Position numbers and translations under genes: made by a program. Shown one piece after another: positions 8,739 through 16,833 of a stretch of DNA of 38,224 bases (positions are counted from its first letter, which is position 1; every line of letters starts with the position of its first letter). Under the pieces are notes generated by a model that saw only the letters and a program-made list of their open reading frames with translations, ran no database searches and had not been told where the DNA came from. This DNA is from Flavobacteriales bacterium (GTDB taxonomy: Bacteria > Bacteroidota > Bacteroidia > Flavobacteriales_D > Crocinitomicaceae): the NCBI GenBank assembly GCA_009885545.1, contig VFKM01000017.1, forward strand, positions 1 through 38,224, read 5' to 3'.

Positions 8739-9331
8739 AACGTTTAAATCCAAAAATTATTCAGCTTATTGGCGATGCGGTTATTCCTCTTTTGGGTTTT
8801 TTCTGGTGGAATTGGAGTTTGTATTTTATTGTAATTTTCTACTTACTTGATTATTTGAGCAACGAAGTAATTCTTAACCTGAAATCTAAAAAAATCACAA
8901 CTTATCAAGAAATCGATTCTAAAATCTGGATCAAAAAAGCATCTCTGAGTTTCTTGTTATTTATTTTAGGGATTGTATTAGTGCACCTTTCAATGAAAAT
9001 GCTGCATCCACAAATTGAATTTTACAAAGAATTCATTCAGTTTTTAAGTTATAAAGACATGGGAATTGCACAAGGTTATTTCTTGATTCCACTAATCGCT
9101 TTGGTAGGATATCAACGCTATAAAATGGAATTTTTAATGCCAGCGAGATTCAAAACACAAACTATTCCCACACTTTGGGCCTCCCATTTTAAAATGCAAT
9201 TTACGCTGATTGGTTGTGTGGCATTTACAATTGGTTTTCAATCGTTGATAGCGCTTCCAGAAACAGTTTACATTATTGCGATTGTTGTGGTAACGAGTGT
9301 ATATCAGTTATTGGAAAGGAATGGGTATTAG
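8735..9331 (+). CDS. Polytopic membrane protein, DUF6498-like
   Basis: 198 residues with about five hydrophobic helices. The first segment (VIPLLGFFWWNWSLYFIVIFYLLDYL) resembles the start of DUF6498 membrane proteins, but that likeness is from memory and weak. No catalytic motif is visible. It overlaps the TPR lipoprotein gene by 4 bp, so the two are probably translated together. Its stop overlaps that of the convergent flippase-like gene. Function unknown. Confidence 0.55.
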   Translation: MKRLNPKIIQLIGDAVIPLLGFFWWNWSLYFIVIFYLLDYLSNEVILNLKSKKITTYQEIDSKIWIKKASLSFLLFILGIVLVHLSMKMLHPQIEFYKEFIQFLSYKDMGIAQGYFLIPLIALVGYQRYKMEFLMPARFKTQTIPTLWASHFKMQFTLIGCVAFTIGFQSLIALPETVYIIAIVVVTSVYQLLERNGY

Positions 9332-10497
9332 CGATTCTTCCTCAACCACCTCGGTAACAACACCGCCCCAATAAACAAGTACGGAAAATAAGAAATCAAT
9401 CGCCAGAGAATTGCTAAGGCTGCAAGCAATAAAGCGGATTGACTAAAAGTCACCATCAATTCTCCAAAAGCATATTCTGCAATGCCGCTTCCTCCTGGGG
9501 TTGGACTAACACGCATCAAAAGCCATAAAACCAATTGCTTTCCGAGGATGAGGAGATGATCCATGATTCCCAAATTCAAAAAGGCTTGTAAAAGTGCGTT
9601 GATCACAAGAAATCTGGAAGTCCAACTAGCACAGGTTGCTCCAAACACTTTTAACCAAAAGACAAACGATTCTTTTTTAAAGATTTTAGAAGATGCTTCA
9701 ATGTCTTTTCCTGTTTTGATGGCGTGCTCCTTCTTCTTGTTTAAGAATGGAAGACTAAATACAATTTTTAAAAACCCTGTTGCCAGTTTTGGAACGATGA
9801 AAAGTGTTGTAAACATGAACAAACAAATTCCCACAAAAACGGAATAACCGATCCAAAACACCCATTGAACACCAGACGAATTGAACGCTTGATGGGGAAA
9901 GAGTTGAGCTGCATCAACGAATACAAACACGAATGGAATCAATAAGATGTAAAACAAATTATCCATCAAAGCTGTGATAAAGATAATTGCTGTTGACCGA
10001 CCCAAATCAATCTTTTCTTTGTTGAGGATAAACATCGCAACCGCTGCTCCTCCTAAAACTCCGGGGGCTAATGCAGACGCAAATTCCCACAACATAATAA
10101 CGTGAAAACTTGACTTCCAACTGAGTTCTGAATGCGTCAACAGTCGAATGCGAAGCATGTAAAAGAAGTCGCGGCCAACCATAAAAACGATTGCAAAGAA
10201 AATCCATAAAATAGAAGTATTGCTCCACTGAATCTCAGTTAATGAATCCGAAAGCGTTTCTTCTCGATAGTTTCCATTTTTCGCAGGGAAAAATTCTGCA
10301 GCTAATTTTGTGTCAACAAGACCGTTGTGATTGCTGTCTTTCCAAGAATATGCTCCGGTATTATCTGCAACTTTTATAAATCGAACTTCAGAAATACTGC
10401 TGAACAACATCCAACCCGCAACACTCAATCCAATCAAAATGCTCAACCACATTTTCCATCCTTGAAAGGACCGTTGAATGATGGAAGGTTCTTTCAT
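9328..10497 (-). CDS. Lysylphosphatidylglycerol synthase TM-domain/flippase-like membrane protein (UPF0104)
   Basis: 389 residues with about eight or nine transmembrane helices. Typical features of the LPG_synthase_TM family are present: an early loop with RDFFYMLRIRLLTHSELSWK, the F-A-S-A-L-A-P-G-V-L-G-G-A motif, and the late S-P-T-P-G-G-S-G-I-A-E segment. Members include the flippase half of MprF and many stand-alone proteins of unknown substrate. An inserted extracytoplasmic region of about 60 residues follows the first helix. The start codon directly abuts the stop of the Ig-like lipoprotein gene upstream, so they form an operon. The transported lipid is not inferable. Confidence 0.8.
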   Translation of the reverse strand: MKEPSIIQRSFQGWKMWLSILIGLSVAGWMLFSSISEVRFIKVADNTGAYSWKDSNHNGLVDTKLAAEFFPAKNGNYREETLSDSLTEIQWSNTSILWIFFAIVFMVGRDFFYMLRIRLLTHSELSWKSSFHVIMLWEFASALAPGVLGGAAVAMFILNKEKIDLGRSTAIIFITALMDNLFYILLIPFVFVFVDAAQLFPHQAFNSSGVQWVFWIGYSVFVGICLFMFTTLFIVPKLATGFLKIVFSLPFLNKKKEHAIKTGKDIEASSKIFKKESFVFWLKVFGATCASWTSRFLVINALLQAFLNLGIMDHLLILGKQLVLWLLMRVSPTPGGSGIAEYAFGELMVTFSQSALLLAALAILWRLISYFPYLFIGAVLLPRWLRKNR

Positions 10498-12057
10498 TTA
10501 TTTGATAGGTGTGAGTTGAACTTCCATTTCCCAATTAGCTCTTACTGTTGTTGGTTTTGTGAAATTGTATACCTTTTCAGGTTGAATATTTTGGGTTCTA
10601 TTTCCTGGATCCCATTTGAAATTGGCATTCAAATCTTCTATTACACGAAATTGATAAATTCCTGGTTCAAGATTCAAAAAAGAAACTTTACTCCCGTCAA
10701 AATTGAACACTTTTTGAACGATATTGTTGTTTTGAAGAAGCTCAACAATCACATTTTGCTTGAATTGAGAAACGTCAACATGAACGATTCCATAATCCTT
10801 TTCCTCTTTTAAAGTAAGAATGAGAGAAAGAGAATCAGACAAGGTGTTTTGTTGTCCTAGAGCGACTCCTTTTTGAAAAACAACCTGGACTTTGGAACTA
10901 TTTTTTCTATCAAAATCAAGCGTAAGTGTGTTTAAATCAATTTTTGTTTCGAATGGAATTTCAAGTGAATCCTTTAGATTAATGAGTTTAATTTTAAAAT
11001 TATCCACGTTTACAATTCTATCATTCACCGTAAAGGAAAACTGTTCGTGACTTCCTAGTTGGTTATTCTTGAATTTAGGAGTTAAGCGCAAAACACTAGT
11101 TTTTTCCTTTTCTGTTATTCTTAATTCTAATGTGTCTGTAACATTTCCCCCTTTTACTATAAGTTCAAATTGTGTTTCAGCTTGTGGTGCATAAAAAAGT
11201 AAAACACTGTCTTCTTCAAAAATGTGGATGTTTTCTTTTTCAATTACCGAGTTATTCAGCGTTAATGTAGCATCAACAATAGGATAGTTAGCATCAACGG
11301 TAAAACTTCCTGGCGCGTTATAATTAAAACGATGGGTTTTTTTTGCTCCAGAAGGGGTTGAAATTAATAAAGGAATAGTATCAACTTGAGAAGTTGAAAG
11401 CTCAAAAGATTCTGAACGAAAAGCAATTGATTCACTTGGTTGAATTTGCATATCCATGTTTGCATCAACGAACGCCGCTAAATTGTAGGTGCCTTCTTTT
11501 AAATACGAGAACGTTGCTAATCCCGAAACATCTGATTTGGCAAAATAATAGGGCTTTAAAGAGTCTGCAAGAGAAAACAATCCAACGGTTGCCCCTTTAA
11601 TAAGTTGGTTGTTCCAAGCATCTGCAACTTGAACAGAATAGCTTAATGAATCAATTGTATTACCCGTGGAAAAAACATACGTCATTAAAGAGTCATTACT
11701 TTCTGTGACATCTTTAATCGCACCATTCATGTAAATTACATAGGTTGTGTTTTCTTTGAGTTGTTCATCCCACTTGATTGAAAGCGTTTTGCTCTTGATA
11801 GAAGCAACTGGTGTTGCGTGATTTGGAACAAAGAAAATGGTCTGAATAGGATTGTTTAATTGAATGAATTCATCAAATGTAATTTCCACTTCATTTGAAT
11901 TAAATTCAATAGTTTCATTTGGAGGAATTGTTTTTCCCGCAACAGGCTGAGGTGCAATTTCGTCTTTTTCTCCCCCTGTTAATGTACCAACTTGAGCACA
12001 AGAGAGTATGATAAGTGGAATGAATAGTATTATAATTTTTCTGAAAACCATTGACAT
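10498..12057 (-). CDS. Lipoprotein with N-terminal bacterial Ig-like (Big_5) domain
   Basis: 519 residues. A lipobox (LIILSC, Cys20) follows a short signal peptide. The mature start AQVGTLTGGEKDEIAPQPV leads into a Big_5-type Ig-like domain at about 30-140 (VEITFDEFIQLNN... LKENTTYVIYMNGAIKDVTESN... FSTGN). A carboxypeptidase-regulatory-like unit follows (GLATFSYLKEGTYNLAAFVDANMD), and a similar unit lies near the C terminus (LEPGIYQFRVIEDLNANFKWDPG). This architecture is common in Bacteroidota, where its function is unknown. The start overlaps the end of the methionine sulfoxide reductase gene by 28 bp; a Met two codons later is an alternative start. Confidence 0.75.
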   Translation of the reverse strand: MSMVFRKIIILFIPLIILSCAQVGTLTGGEKDEIAPQPVAGKTIPPNETIEFNSNEVEITFDEFIQLNNPIQTIFFVPNHATPVASIKSKTLSIKWDEQLKENTTYVIYMNGAIKDVTESNDSLMTYVFSTGNTIDSLSYSVQVADAWNNQLIKGATVGLFSLADSLKPYYFAKSDVSGLATFSYLKEGTYNLAAFVDANMDMQIQPSESIAFRSESFELSTSQVDTIPLLISTPSGAKKTHRFNYNAPGSFTVDANYPIVDATLTLNNSVIEKENIHIFEEDSVLLFYAPQAETQFELIVKGGNVTDTLELRITEKEKTSVLRLTPKFKNNQLGSHEQFSFTVNDRIVNVDNFKIKLINLKDSLEIPFETKIDLNTLTLDFDRKNSSKVQVVFQKGVALGQQNTLSDSLSLILTLKEEKDYGIVHVDVSQFKQNVIVELLQNNNIVQKVFNFDGSKVSFLNLEPGIYQFRVIEDLNANFKWDPGNRTQNIQPEKVYNFTKPTTVRANWEMEVQLTPIK

Positions 12058-12509
12058 AATTTTGTAAGGTGTTCAAGATCGATGTTGTCGAAATGATTTA
12101 AATGTTCACTGTCCACATCTAAAATCCCCACGACAACTTTATTTTTTATTAATGGAACGACAATTTCACTTTTCGAAATGGAAGAACAGGCAATATGCCC
12201 AGGAAATGCATCAACATCGGCAACAACTATTGCCTCTGCGTTCAACCAGGCTGATCCACAAACGCCTTTACCTTTTTGAATTCGGGTACAAGCAATTGGA
12301 CCTTGAAATGGACCGAGAACAAGCTCATCATTCTTAACAAGATAAAATCCTACCCAAAAGAAATTGAAAGCTTCTTTTAGTGCAGCGCTGATATTAGCCA
12401 TATTCGCAACAGCATCTTGTTCGTTACCAATTAAAGCTTCTATCTGAGGAAGAAGGCTTTGATAGATTTCACTTTTTGTGCCGGTTATTTGAGAGAGCGT
12501 TTCTGACAT
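12030..12509 (-). CDS. Free methionine-(R)-sulfoxide reductase, GAF-domain type (fRMsr)
   Basis: 159 residues from ATG 12509 (MSETLSQITG). A longer in-frame extension up to 12635 is rejected because it overlaps the divergent exonuclease gene and does not resemble the family. Nearly the whole protein is a GAF domain that reduces free Met-R-sulfoxide. The three family cysteines are present as C74 (IACTRI), C84 (GVCGSAW) and C108 (IACSSISKSEIVVPL). Their spacing of 10 and 24 matches the E. coli enzyme (YebR/MsrC). It heads a minus-strand operon with the Ig-like lipoprotein and the flippase-like protein; the functional link between these is unclear. Confidence 0.9.
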   Translation of the reverse strand: MSETLSQITGTKSEIYQSLLPQIEALIGNEQDAVANMANISAALKEAFNFFWVGFYLVKNDELVLGPFQGPIACTRIQKGKGVCGSAWLNAEAIVVADVDAFPGHIACSSISKSEIVVPLIKNKVVVGILDVDSEHLNHFDNIDLEHLTKLCQWFSEKL

Positions 12510-12591
12510 TTTATTTTTTGTACTAGCAAAATTGCCTTTTTTATGTGGATTCTGCAATTTTTTCCTTATCTTCAAATAACAAACGCTATTT

Positions 12592-13311
12592 ATGTTAGAA
12601 AAAGTATCCCTAGAAAAAGTTTTATTTCTGGACATTGAAACTGTCCCACAAACCTATCAATTTCCCGATTTAGAGGAAGACACAAAACACTTGTTTGAAT
12701 TGAAAACAAGGTTTCAACAGAGTGATGAAAAGTCCTTTGAACAATTGTACAACGAAAAGGCAAGCATTTTTTCCGAATTCGGAAAAATTGTATGTATTTC
12801 AGTTGGCTTTGTTCGAGAAACAACAACGGGTAAACAGTTACGAATGAAATCGTTTTATCACGATGATGAAGAAACGTTGTTAAACCAATTCAAAAAATTA
12901 TTGGACGAACATTATAATACGCCGTATCATATTTTGTGTGGACATAACGCCAAAGAATTTGATTTCCCATACATCTGTCGCCGAATGTTGATTAACGGAA
13001 TTAAACTTCCTGCGGTATTAGATATTGCTGGTAAAAAACCATGGGAAATTAGTCATTTAGACACAATGGAACTGTGGAAGTTTGGAGATTATAAAGCGTA
13101 CACTTCTTTAGCACTTCTTTGTCATGTGTTTAAAATTCCAACTCCAAAAGACGATATTTCAGGTGCTGATGTTGCACGCGTGTATTATGAAGAAAAGGAT
13201 TTGGAACGTATTAAGGTGTATTGTGAAAAAGATGTTGTAGCCTTAGTTCAATTGTTTCTAAGAATGAGAGGTGATGCTTTGATTGACGATGGAGAAATCC
13301 AGTTTTCGTAA
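12592..13311 (+). CDS. DEDDy-type 3'-5' exonuclease (predicted PolB-like exonuclease)
   Basis: 239 residues. Exonuclease motif I is FLDIETVP (D14, E16), motif II is GHNAKEFDFPYI (D124), and motif III is YCEKDVVAL (Y210, D214), giving the full DEDDy set. The architecture matches the stand-alone family-B-polymerase-like exonuclease (DNA_pol_B_exo2) common in Bacteroidota. The expected activity is metal-dependent 3'-5' degradation of DNA; the biological substrate is not known. It diverges from the fRMsr gene with an 82-bp gap and ends at a bidirectional terminator. Confidence 0.88.
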   Translation: MLEKVSLEKVLFLDIETVPQTYQFPDLEEDTKHLFELKTRFQQSDEKSFEQLYNEKASIFSEFGKIVCISVGFVRETTTGKQLRMKSFYHDDEETLLNQFKKLLDEHYNTPYHILCGHNAKEFDFPYICRRMLINGIKLPAVLDIAGKKPWEISHLDTMELWKFGDYKAYTSLALLCHVFKIPTPKDDISGADVARVYYEEKDLERIKVYCEKDVVALVQLFLRMRGDALIDDGEIQFS

Positions 13312-13317
13312 CGACAC

Positions 13318-13376
13318 AAAAAAGCCGCCCTTTGTCCCTGAGTTTATCGAAGGGTCGAGGAGCGGCTTATTTTTTT
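13318..13376. terminator. Bidirectional rho-independent terminator containing a dispersed palindrome
   Basis: AAGCCGC (13322-13328) pairs with GCGGCTT (13362-13368). A run of A precedes the left arm and a run of T follows the right arm, so it works in both directions for the convergent exonuclease and lipoprotein genes. The loop carries CCCTGAGTTTATCGAAGGG (13336-13354), itself an inverted repeat related to the GAGCTTGTCGA element elsewhere in the window. Confidence 0.85.
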
Positions 13377-13386
13377 GTAATATTCT

Positions 13387-13767
13387 TTATTGAATAAAAA
13401 CTGTTTCTGTAGAAGTTACTTCTTGTTCAACTTTAATAATCCCAAGCCCTTCAGCGCCATTTAAGTATGCCTCAATGTTTAAAACTGCAACTCCTGCTTG
13501 TCCTAATTGATAAACATCATTAAAGTTGAAATGCGCCTCACCAGAGGTATTACTTGTAGTCGTGTCATGTAAGACAACATTTGCTGGTTGATTTGTAGTC
13601 GATTGACCGTATAATACAACTTGAGCACCCGAAACCAATTGATTTGCAACGTCACGCACATAAATTATAGCGATAGTATCTTCTTTCTTACGACATCCAG
13701 AGGACATCGCCACTCCTAAAAGTGCTACAAAAGCAAATAAAAGAGTTCTTTTTACAGTAGTATTCAT
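13387..13767 (-). CDS. Small lipoprotein, paralogue of the neighbour at 13779
   Basis: 126 residues. The signal peptide ends at SSGC (Cys25), followed by RKKED, a Lys/acid-rich start that may act as a surface-export signal. The mature part aligns with the adjacent 126-residue protein: I-x-V-R-x-x-x-N-x-L, then V-x-x-G-x-x-x-x-N-P/Q-A-x, then D-T-x-x-T-N/S-x-S-G-x-A-x-F-N, and the end T-x-E/V-T-V-F. The S-G-x-A-x-F-x pattern suggests a prealbumin-like beta-sandwich. It lies 11 bp downstream of its paralogue and is probably co-transcribed. Function unknown. Confidence 0.75.
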   Translation of the reverse strand: MNTTVKRTLLFAFVALLGVAMSSGCRKKEDTIAIIYVRDVANQLVSGAQVVLYGQSTTNQPANVVLHDTTTSNTSGEAHFNFNDVYQLGQAGVAVLNIEAYLNGAEGLGIIKVEQEVTSTETVFIQ

Positions 13768-13778
13768 AGTTTGAATTT

Positions 13779-14159
13779 TTAGTTAAAAAAGACAGTTTCA
13801 ACTGTCGTTATATGCGCACTTCCGCGAATGTATTCTGTTCCTTGTAATCCGTTTTGTTTTACAATAACATCAAAATATCCTGTTTTATTATCTTCTCCGG
13901 CTAATTCAAAAAACGAATCCATATTAAAAAGGGCGTACCCCGAAGAGTTTGTAAAAGCTGTATCAACATAAGCCATCGTTGCAGGATTTGAATTAACATC
14001 ACCAACAATTACAACTTGCACATCTTCCAATAATGCATTGCTAGCAGATCTAACAAAAATCTTAATTATAGAAGCGTCTTTGTTTTTACAAGCCGAAAAA
14101 AGACCCAAAAATAATAAAATAGTAAAAGTGGTTAATATAGTTTTCATCAATTTACTCAT
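13779..14159 (-). CDS. Small lipoprotein, first of a tandem paralogous pair
   Basis: 126 residues, the same length as the downstream paralogue. The lipobox is GLFSAC (Cys24), followed by KNKD. Conserved blocks shared with the neighbour are IIKIFVRSASNALLEDVQVV, NPATMAYVDTAFTNSSGYAL and the C-terminal TTVETVFF. A start four codons later (MKTIL) is possible. A TATCTTTG promoter lies 22 bp upstream. The pair looks like an old tandem duplication, since the two have diverged strongly outside the conserved blocks. Function unknown. Confidence 0.75.
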   Translation of the reverse strand: MSKLMKTILTTFTILLFLGLFSACKNKDASIIKIFVRSASNALLEDVQVVIVGDVNSNPATMAYVDTAFTNSSGYALFNMDSFFELAGEDNKTGYFDVIVKQNGLQGTEYIRGSAHITTVETVFFN

Positions 14160-14181
14160 CTTTCTTTTAAAACTTTGCGAC

Positions 14182-14214
14182 CAAAGATAAACTATTTTTA
14201 AATTAATCCGACAA
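14182..14214 (-). promoter_or_regulatory. Promoter of the lipoprotein pair
   Basis: On the minus strand: TTG (14214-14212), 22-bp spacer, TATCTTTG (14189-14182), then 22 bases to the ATG at 14159. The -7 box matches the Bacteroidota consensus exactly. Confidence 0.65.
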
Positions 14215-14234
14215 CAATGTTATTCTTAATTTCT

Positions 14235-14242
14235 TACCTTCG
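14235..14242 (+). promoter_or_regulatory. Probable -7 element (TACCTTCG) of the pheS operon
   Basis: Matches TAnnTTTG except for one base. It implies a leader of about 100 nt before pheS. The leader ends in an 11-bp palindrome, GTAACGGTTAC (14332-14342), four bases before the ATG. No T-box or Phe-rich leader peptide is visible. Confidence 0.4.
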
Positions 14243-14346
14243 TGAACGATATAATGTGTTATCCAAACCTTAAACAAAAAAATGTGCTTAAAAGTTACAC
14301 GAATATCAAAAATAGTTAAAAACAGTTATGAGTAACGGTTACCAGA

Positions 14347-15369
14347 ATGAAAACACAAATAAATAAAAGTATTGCAGAAATAGAATCGTTTAAAATCGAA
14401 GACATTAAGACCCTGGAAGATTTTAGAATTTATTTTTTAGGATCAAAAGGAGTTGTGAAAAATTTATTTGGTGAACTTAAATCAGTCCCAAATGAAGAAA
14501 AACGGGAGGTTGGTCAACTACTTAATAATCTGAGAGCATTAGCTGAAGACAAACTAGCTCTTTTTAAGGATAGACTAGAAAGCACGTTGGTTGACTCTGA
14601 AAAAATTGACACATCACGTCCTGGAGACGATCAAGAAATTGGAGCACGACACCCACTTTCATTAGTGAGAAGTGAAATTATTGAGATTTTTAATCGCATC
14701 GGATATGCTGTTTCAGAAGGGCCAGAAATAGAGGATGATTGGCATAATTTTTCAGCTTTAAATTTTCCACCGGAACATCCTGCGAGAGATATGCAAGACA
14801 CCTTTTTTATAGATAAAGGAGATATTGAAATGGCACTTCGTACACACACGAGCTCTGTTCAAGTGCGTGTAATGGAAAATTCAAAGCCCCCAATTCGAAC
14901 AATTTCGCCTGGAAGAGTATATAGAAATGAAGCAATCTCTGCCCGTGCACATTGCTTTTTCCATCAAGTAGAAGGGTTATACATTGACAAAAACGTTTCT
15001 TTTGCTGATTTAAAACAAACGCTTTTGTATTTCGCTAAAGAAATGTTTGGCGAAAAAGCACAAATTCGACTACGACCTTCTTATTTCCCATTTACTGAAC
15101 CTAGTGCCGAAGTGGATGTTTCATGCACAATATGTAACTCTAAAGGATGTAATGTATGTAAATACTCAGGTTGGTTAGAAATACTTGGGTGTGGAATGGT
15201 TGACCCTAATGTATTAGAAGCATGTGGGATTGATTCGAAAGAATATTCTGGATTCGCCTTTGGAATGGGAATAGAGCGTATTACACAATTGAAATATAAA
15301 GTCAACGATTTGCGTTTATATTCGGAAAACGATGTGCGTTTCTTAAAACAATTTACAGCTGGAATTTAA
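14347..15369 (+). CDS. pheS: Phenylalanine-tRNA ligase alpha subunit
   Basis: 340 residues, normal for PheS. It has an N-terminal coiled-coil region at about 1-90 that contacts tRNA, then a class II catalytic core. Recognisable blocks are EIGARHPLSLVRSEI, GPEIEDDWHNFSALNFPPEH, R-T-H-T-S-S-V-Q (motif 2 area), RVYRNEAISARAHCFFHQVE and the motif 3 region GFAFGMGIERITQLKY. With the beta subunit, which is not in this window, it charges tRNA-Phe in the cytoplasm. It starts an apparent operon with ytxJ (2-bp gap), a glutaminyl cyclase and an S51 peptidase. Confidence 0.97.
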   Translation: MKTQINKSIAEIESFKIEDIKTLEDFRIYFLGSKGVVKNLFGELKSVPNEEKREVGQLLNNLRALAEDKLALFKDRLESTLVDSEKIDTSRPGDDQEIGARHPLSLVRSEIIEIFNRIGYAVSEGPEIEDDWHNFSALNFPPEHPARDMQDTFFIDKGDIEMALRTHTSSVQVRVMENSKPPIRTISPGRVYRNEAISARAHCFFHQVEGLYIDKNVSFADLKQTLLYFAKEMFGEKAQIRLRPSYFPFTEPSAEVDVSCTICNSKGCNVCKYSGWLEILGCGMVDPNVLEACGIDSKEYSGFAFGMGIERITQLKYKVNDLRLYSENDVRFLKQFTAGI

Positions 15370-15371
15370 TT

Positions 15372-15740
15372 ATGGGAATATTTTCATCAAGCCAAAAAAA
15401 GTTATTTCCTTGGATTCATATAACATCTGAGGAGCAATTAGAAACTGCTTTCGAAGGGGCTAAAAATAAACCTGCCCTTTTTTTTAAACACAGCACAAGG
15501 TGTAGTATTTCTTCAATGGCACTTAGTAGATTTGAACAAAACACCGAGTTATTAGACGGGAAATGTGATTTGTATTTTATTGATTTACTCGCTTATCGGC
15601 AGGTTTCAAATAAATTGGAAGAAATAAGTAATGTGATTCATCAATCACCTCAAGCAATTGTTGTTAAAGACAATAAAGTAATATACTCTGCAACGCACTC
15701 ATCTATTGACGCAAAAGAAATTGAAAGACAATTAAGTTAG
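15372..15740 (+). CDS. ytxJ: Bacillithiol system redox-active protein YtxJ
   Basis: 122 residues with a thioredoxin-like fold. The N-terminal part (FPWIHITSEEQLETAFEGAK) and the active-site block FFKHSTRCSISSMAL, with a single cysteine (C44, T-x-C-S type), match YtxJ. YtxJ is a monothiol bacilliredoxin-like protein linked to bacillithiol, the low-molecular-weight thiol of many Firmicutes and Bacteroidota. The likely role is reversible removal of bacillithiol from proteins in the cytosol. It is tightly packed between pheS (2 bp) and the glutaminyl cyclase gene (9 bp). No bsh genes are in the window. Confidence 0.88.
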   Translation: MGIFSSSQKKLFPWIHITSEEQLETAFEGAKNKPALFFKHSTRCSISSMALSRFEQNTELLDGKCDLYFIDLLAYRQVSNKLEEISNVIHQSPQAIVVKDNKVIYSATHSSIDAKEIERQLS

Positions 15741-15749
15741 AAAAGGAAT

Positions 15750-16823
15750 ATGAAAAAGTATTTAATAATTGGTTTAATTTTTATCGTTTTAGGAGCTTTG
15801 GTATTAGTACCTTTATTAAAGACTACCACACCAGTTGAAGACGAAGAAATTCCTGCAGTTTTTGCTTTCAATGATAATCTTGCCACCAGGTGGGATGAAA
15901 CGATTCAGCTAGAAATCAATATTAATAAAGACGATATTTCGAAACTAGAATTAATCTATAATGACAGTGTTTTTAAAACTTGGAATAATCCAAAAGGAAA
16001 AATTACTTTTCCATTTAAAGCAGGGTACTATGGTTTAGGGGCTAGAGACATTCAGCTTTTATCAACAATGAACGATGGTTCTACCTATTCGGACAACAGA
16101 ATGGTTCGGGTACTTTCAGACATAATTCCGGAAATATGGATAGCTGAAATTGCAGCTTCTTATCCGCATAATACAACTAGCTTTACACAAGGACTGGAAT
16201 TCAACGAAGGAATACTTTACGAAGGAACAGGTCAAAAAGGACAAAGCATGGTAGCCCAAGTTAATTTAAACTCAGGGGAAACTATAAAGAAAATGGGGCT
16301 TGACGGAACGTATTTCGGTGAAGGAATCACAATCTTAGGGGATAAGTTATATCAACTCACATGGAAAGAACAGAAATGTTTTGTGTACGATAAATCAACT
16401 TTGCAAATAGAAAAAGACATGCCTTATAATGGTGAAGGATGGGGGTTGTGTAACGATGGAACTTCATTAATTATGTCAAATGGTTCTGAAAGAATAACTT
16501 TTAGAAATCCAAAAACCTTTGAAATAGAAAGAACCATTGAAGTCTATACGCATCAGGGGGCTGTTGCTAACTTAAATGAATTAGAATATATTGATGGATT
16601 GATTTATGCAAATGTTTGGATGACTAATAAAATAGCAATCATTGATCCTTTAAACGGGAAGGTGTTGGCTGAAATAGATGGGTCTTCATTGGTTATTGAA
16701 GGAAAAGGAAACGGCGACGTGTTGAATGGAATTGCGATGAATCCAAAAAACAACAAGATTTATATGACCGGCAAAAATTGGATGAAATTGTTTGAGGTAA
16801 AAATTAAAAAAACAACCATATAA
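15750..16823 (+). CDS. Glutaminyl-peptide cyclotransferase (bacterial/plant type)
   Basis: 357 residues. An N-terminal hydrophobic segment (IIGLIFIVLGALVLVPLL) anchors or exports the protein. Residues of about 25-125 form an extra beta-rich module with no clear identity. From about 130 the glutaminyl cyclase beta-propeller is evident: SYPHNTTSFTQGLEFNEGILYEGTGQKGQS, GEGITILGDKLYQLTWKEQKCFVYD, EGWGLCNDGTSLIMSNGS, NELEYIDGLIYANVWMTNKIAIIDP and LNGIAMNPKNNKIYMTGKNW. These enzymes cyclise N-terminal Gln to pyroglutamate. Bacteroidota exported proteins usually carry Gln after signal cleavage, which is a plausible substrate pool. The next gene encodes one such protein. Confidence 0.9.
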   Translation: MKKYLIIGLIFIVLGALVLVPLLKTTTPVEDEEIPAVFAFNDNLATRWDETIQLEININKDDISKLELIYNDSVFKTWNNPKGKITFPFKAGYYGLGARDIQLLSTMNDGSTYSDNRMVRVLSDIIPEIWIAEIAASYPHNTTSFTQGLEFNEGILYEGTGQKGQSMVAQVNLNSGETIKKMGLDGTYFGEGITILGDKLYQLTWKEQKCFVYDKSTLQIEKDMPYNGEGWGLCNDGTSLIMSNGSERITFRNPKTFEIERTIEVYTHQGAVANLNELEYIDGLIYANVWMTNKIAIIDPLNGKVLAEIDGSSLVIEGKGNGDVLNGIAMNPKNNKIYMTGKNWMKLFEVKIKKTTI

Positions 16824-16833
16824 ATCAAGAATT

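Noticed and set aside
12510-12635. N-terminal extension of the fRMsr gene
   Set aside because: It would overlap the divergent exonuclease start, and the family begins near MSETLSQI. ATG 12509 is the better start.
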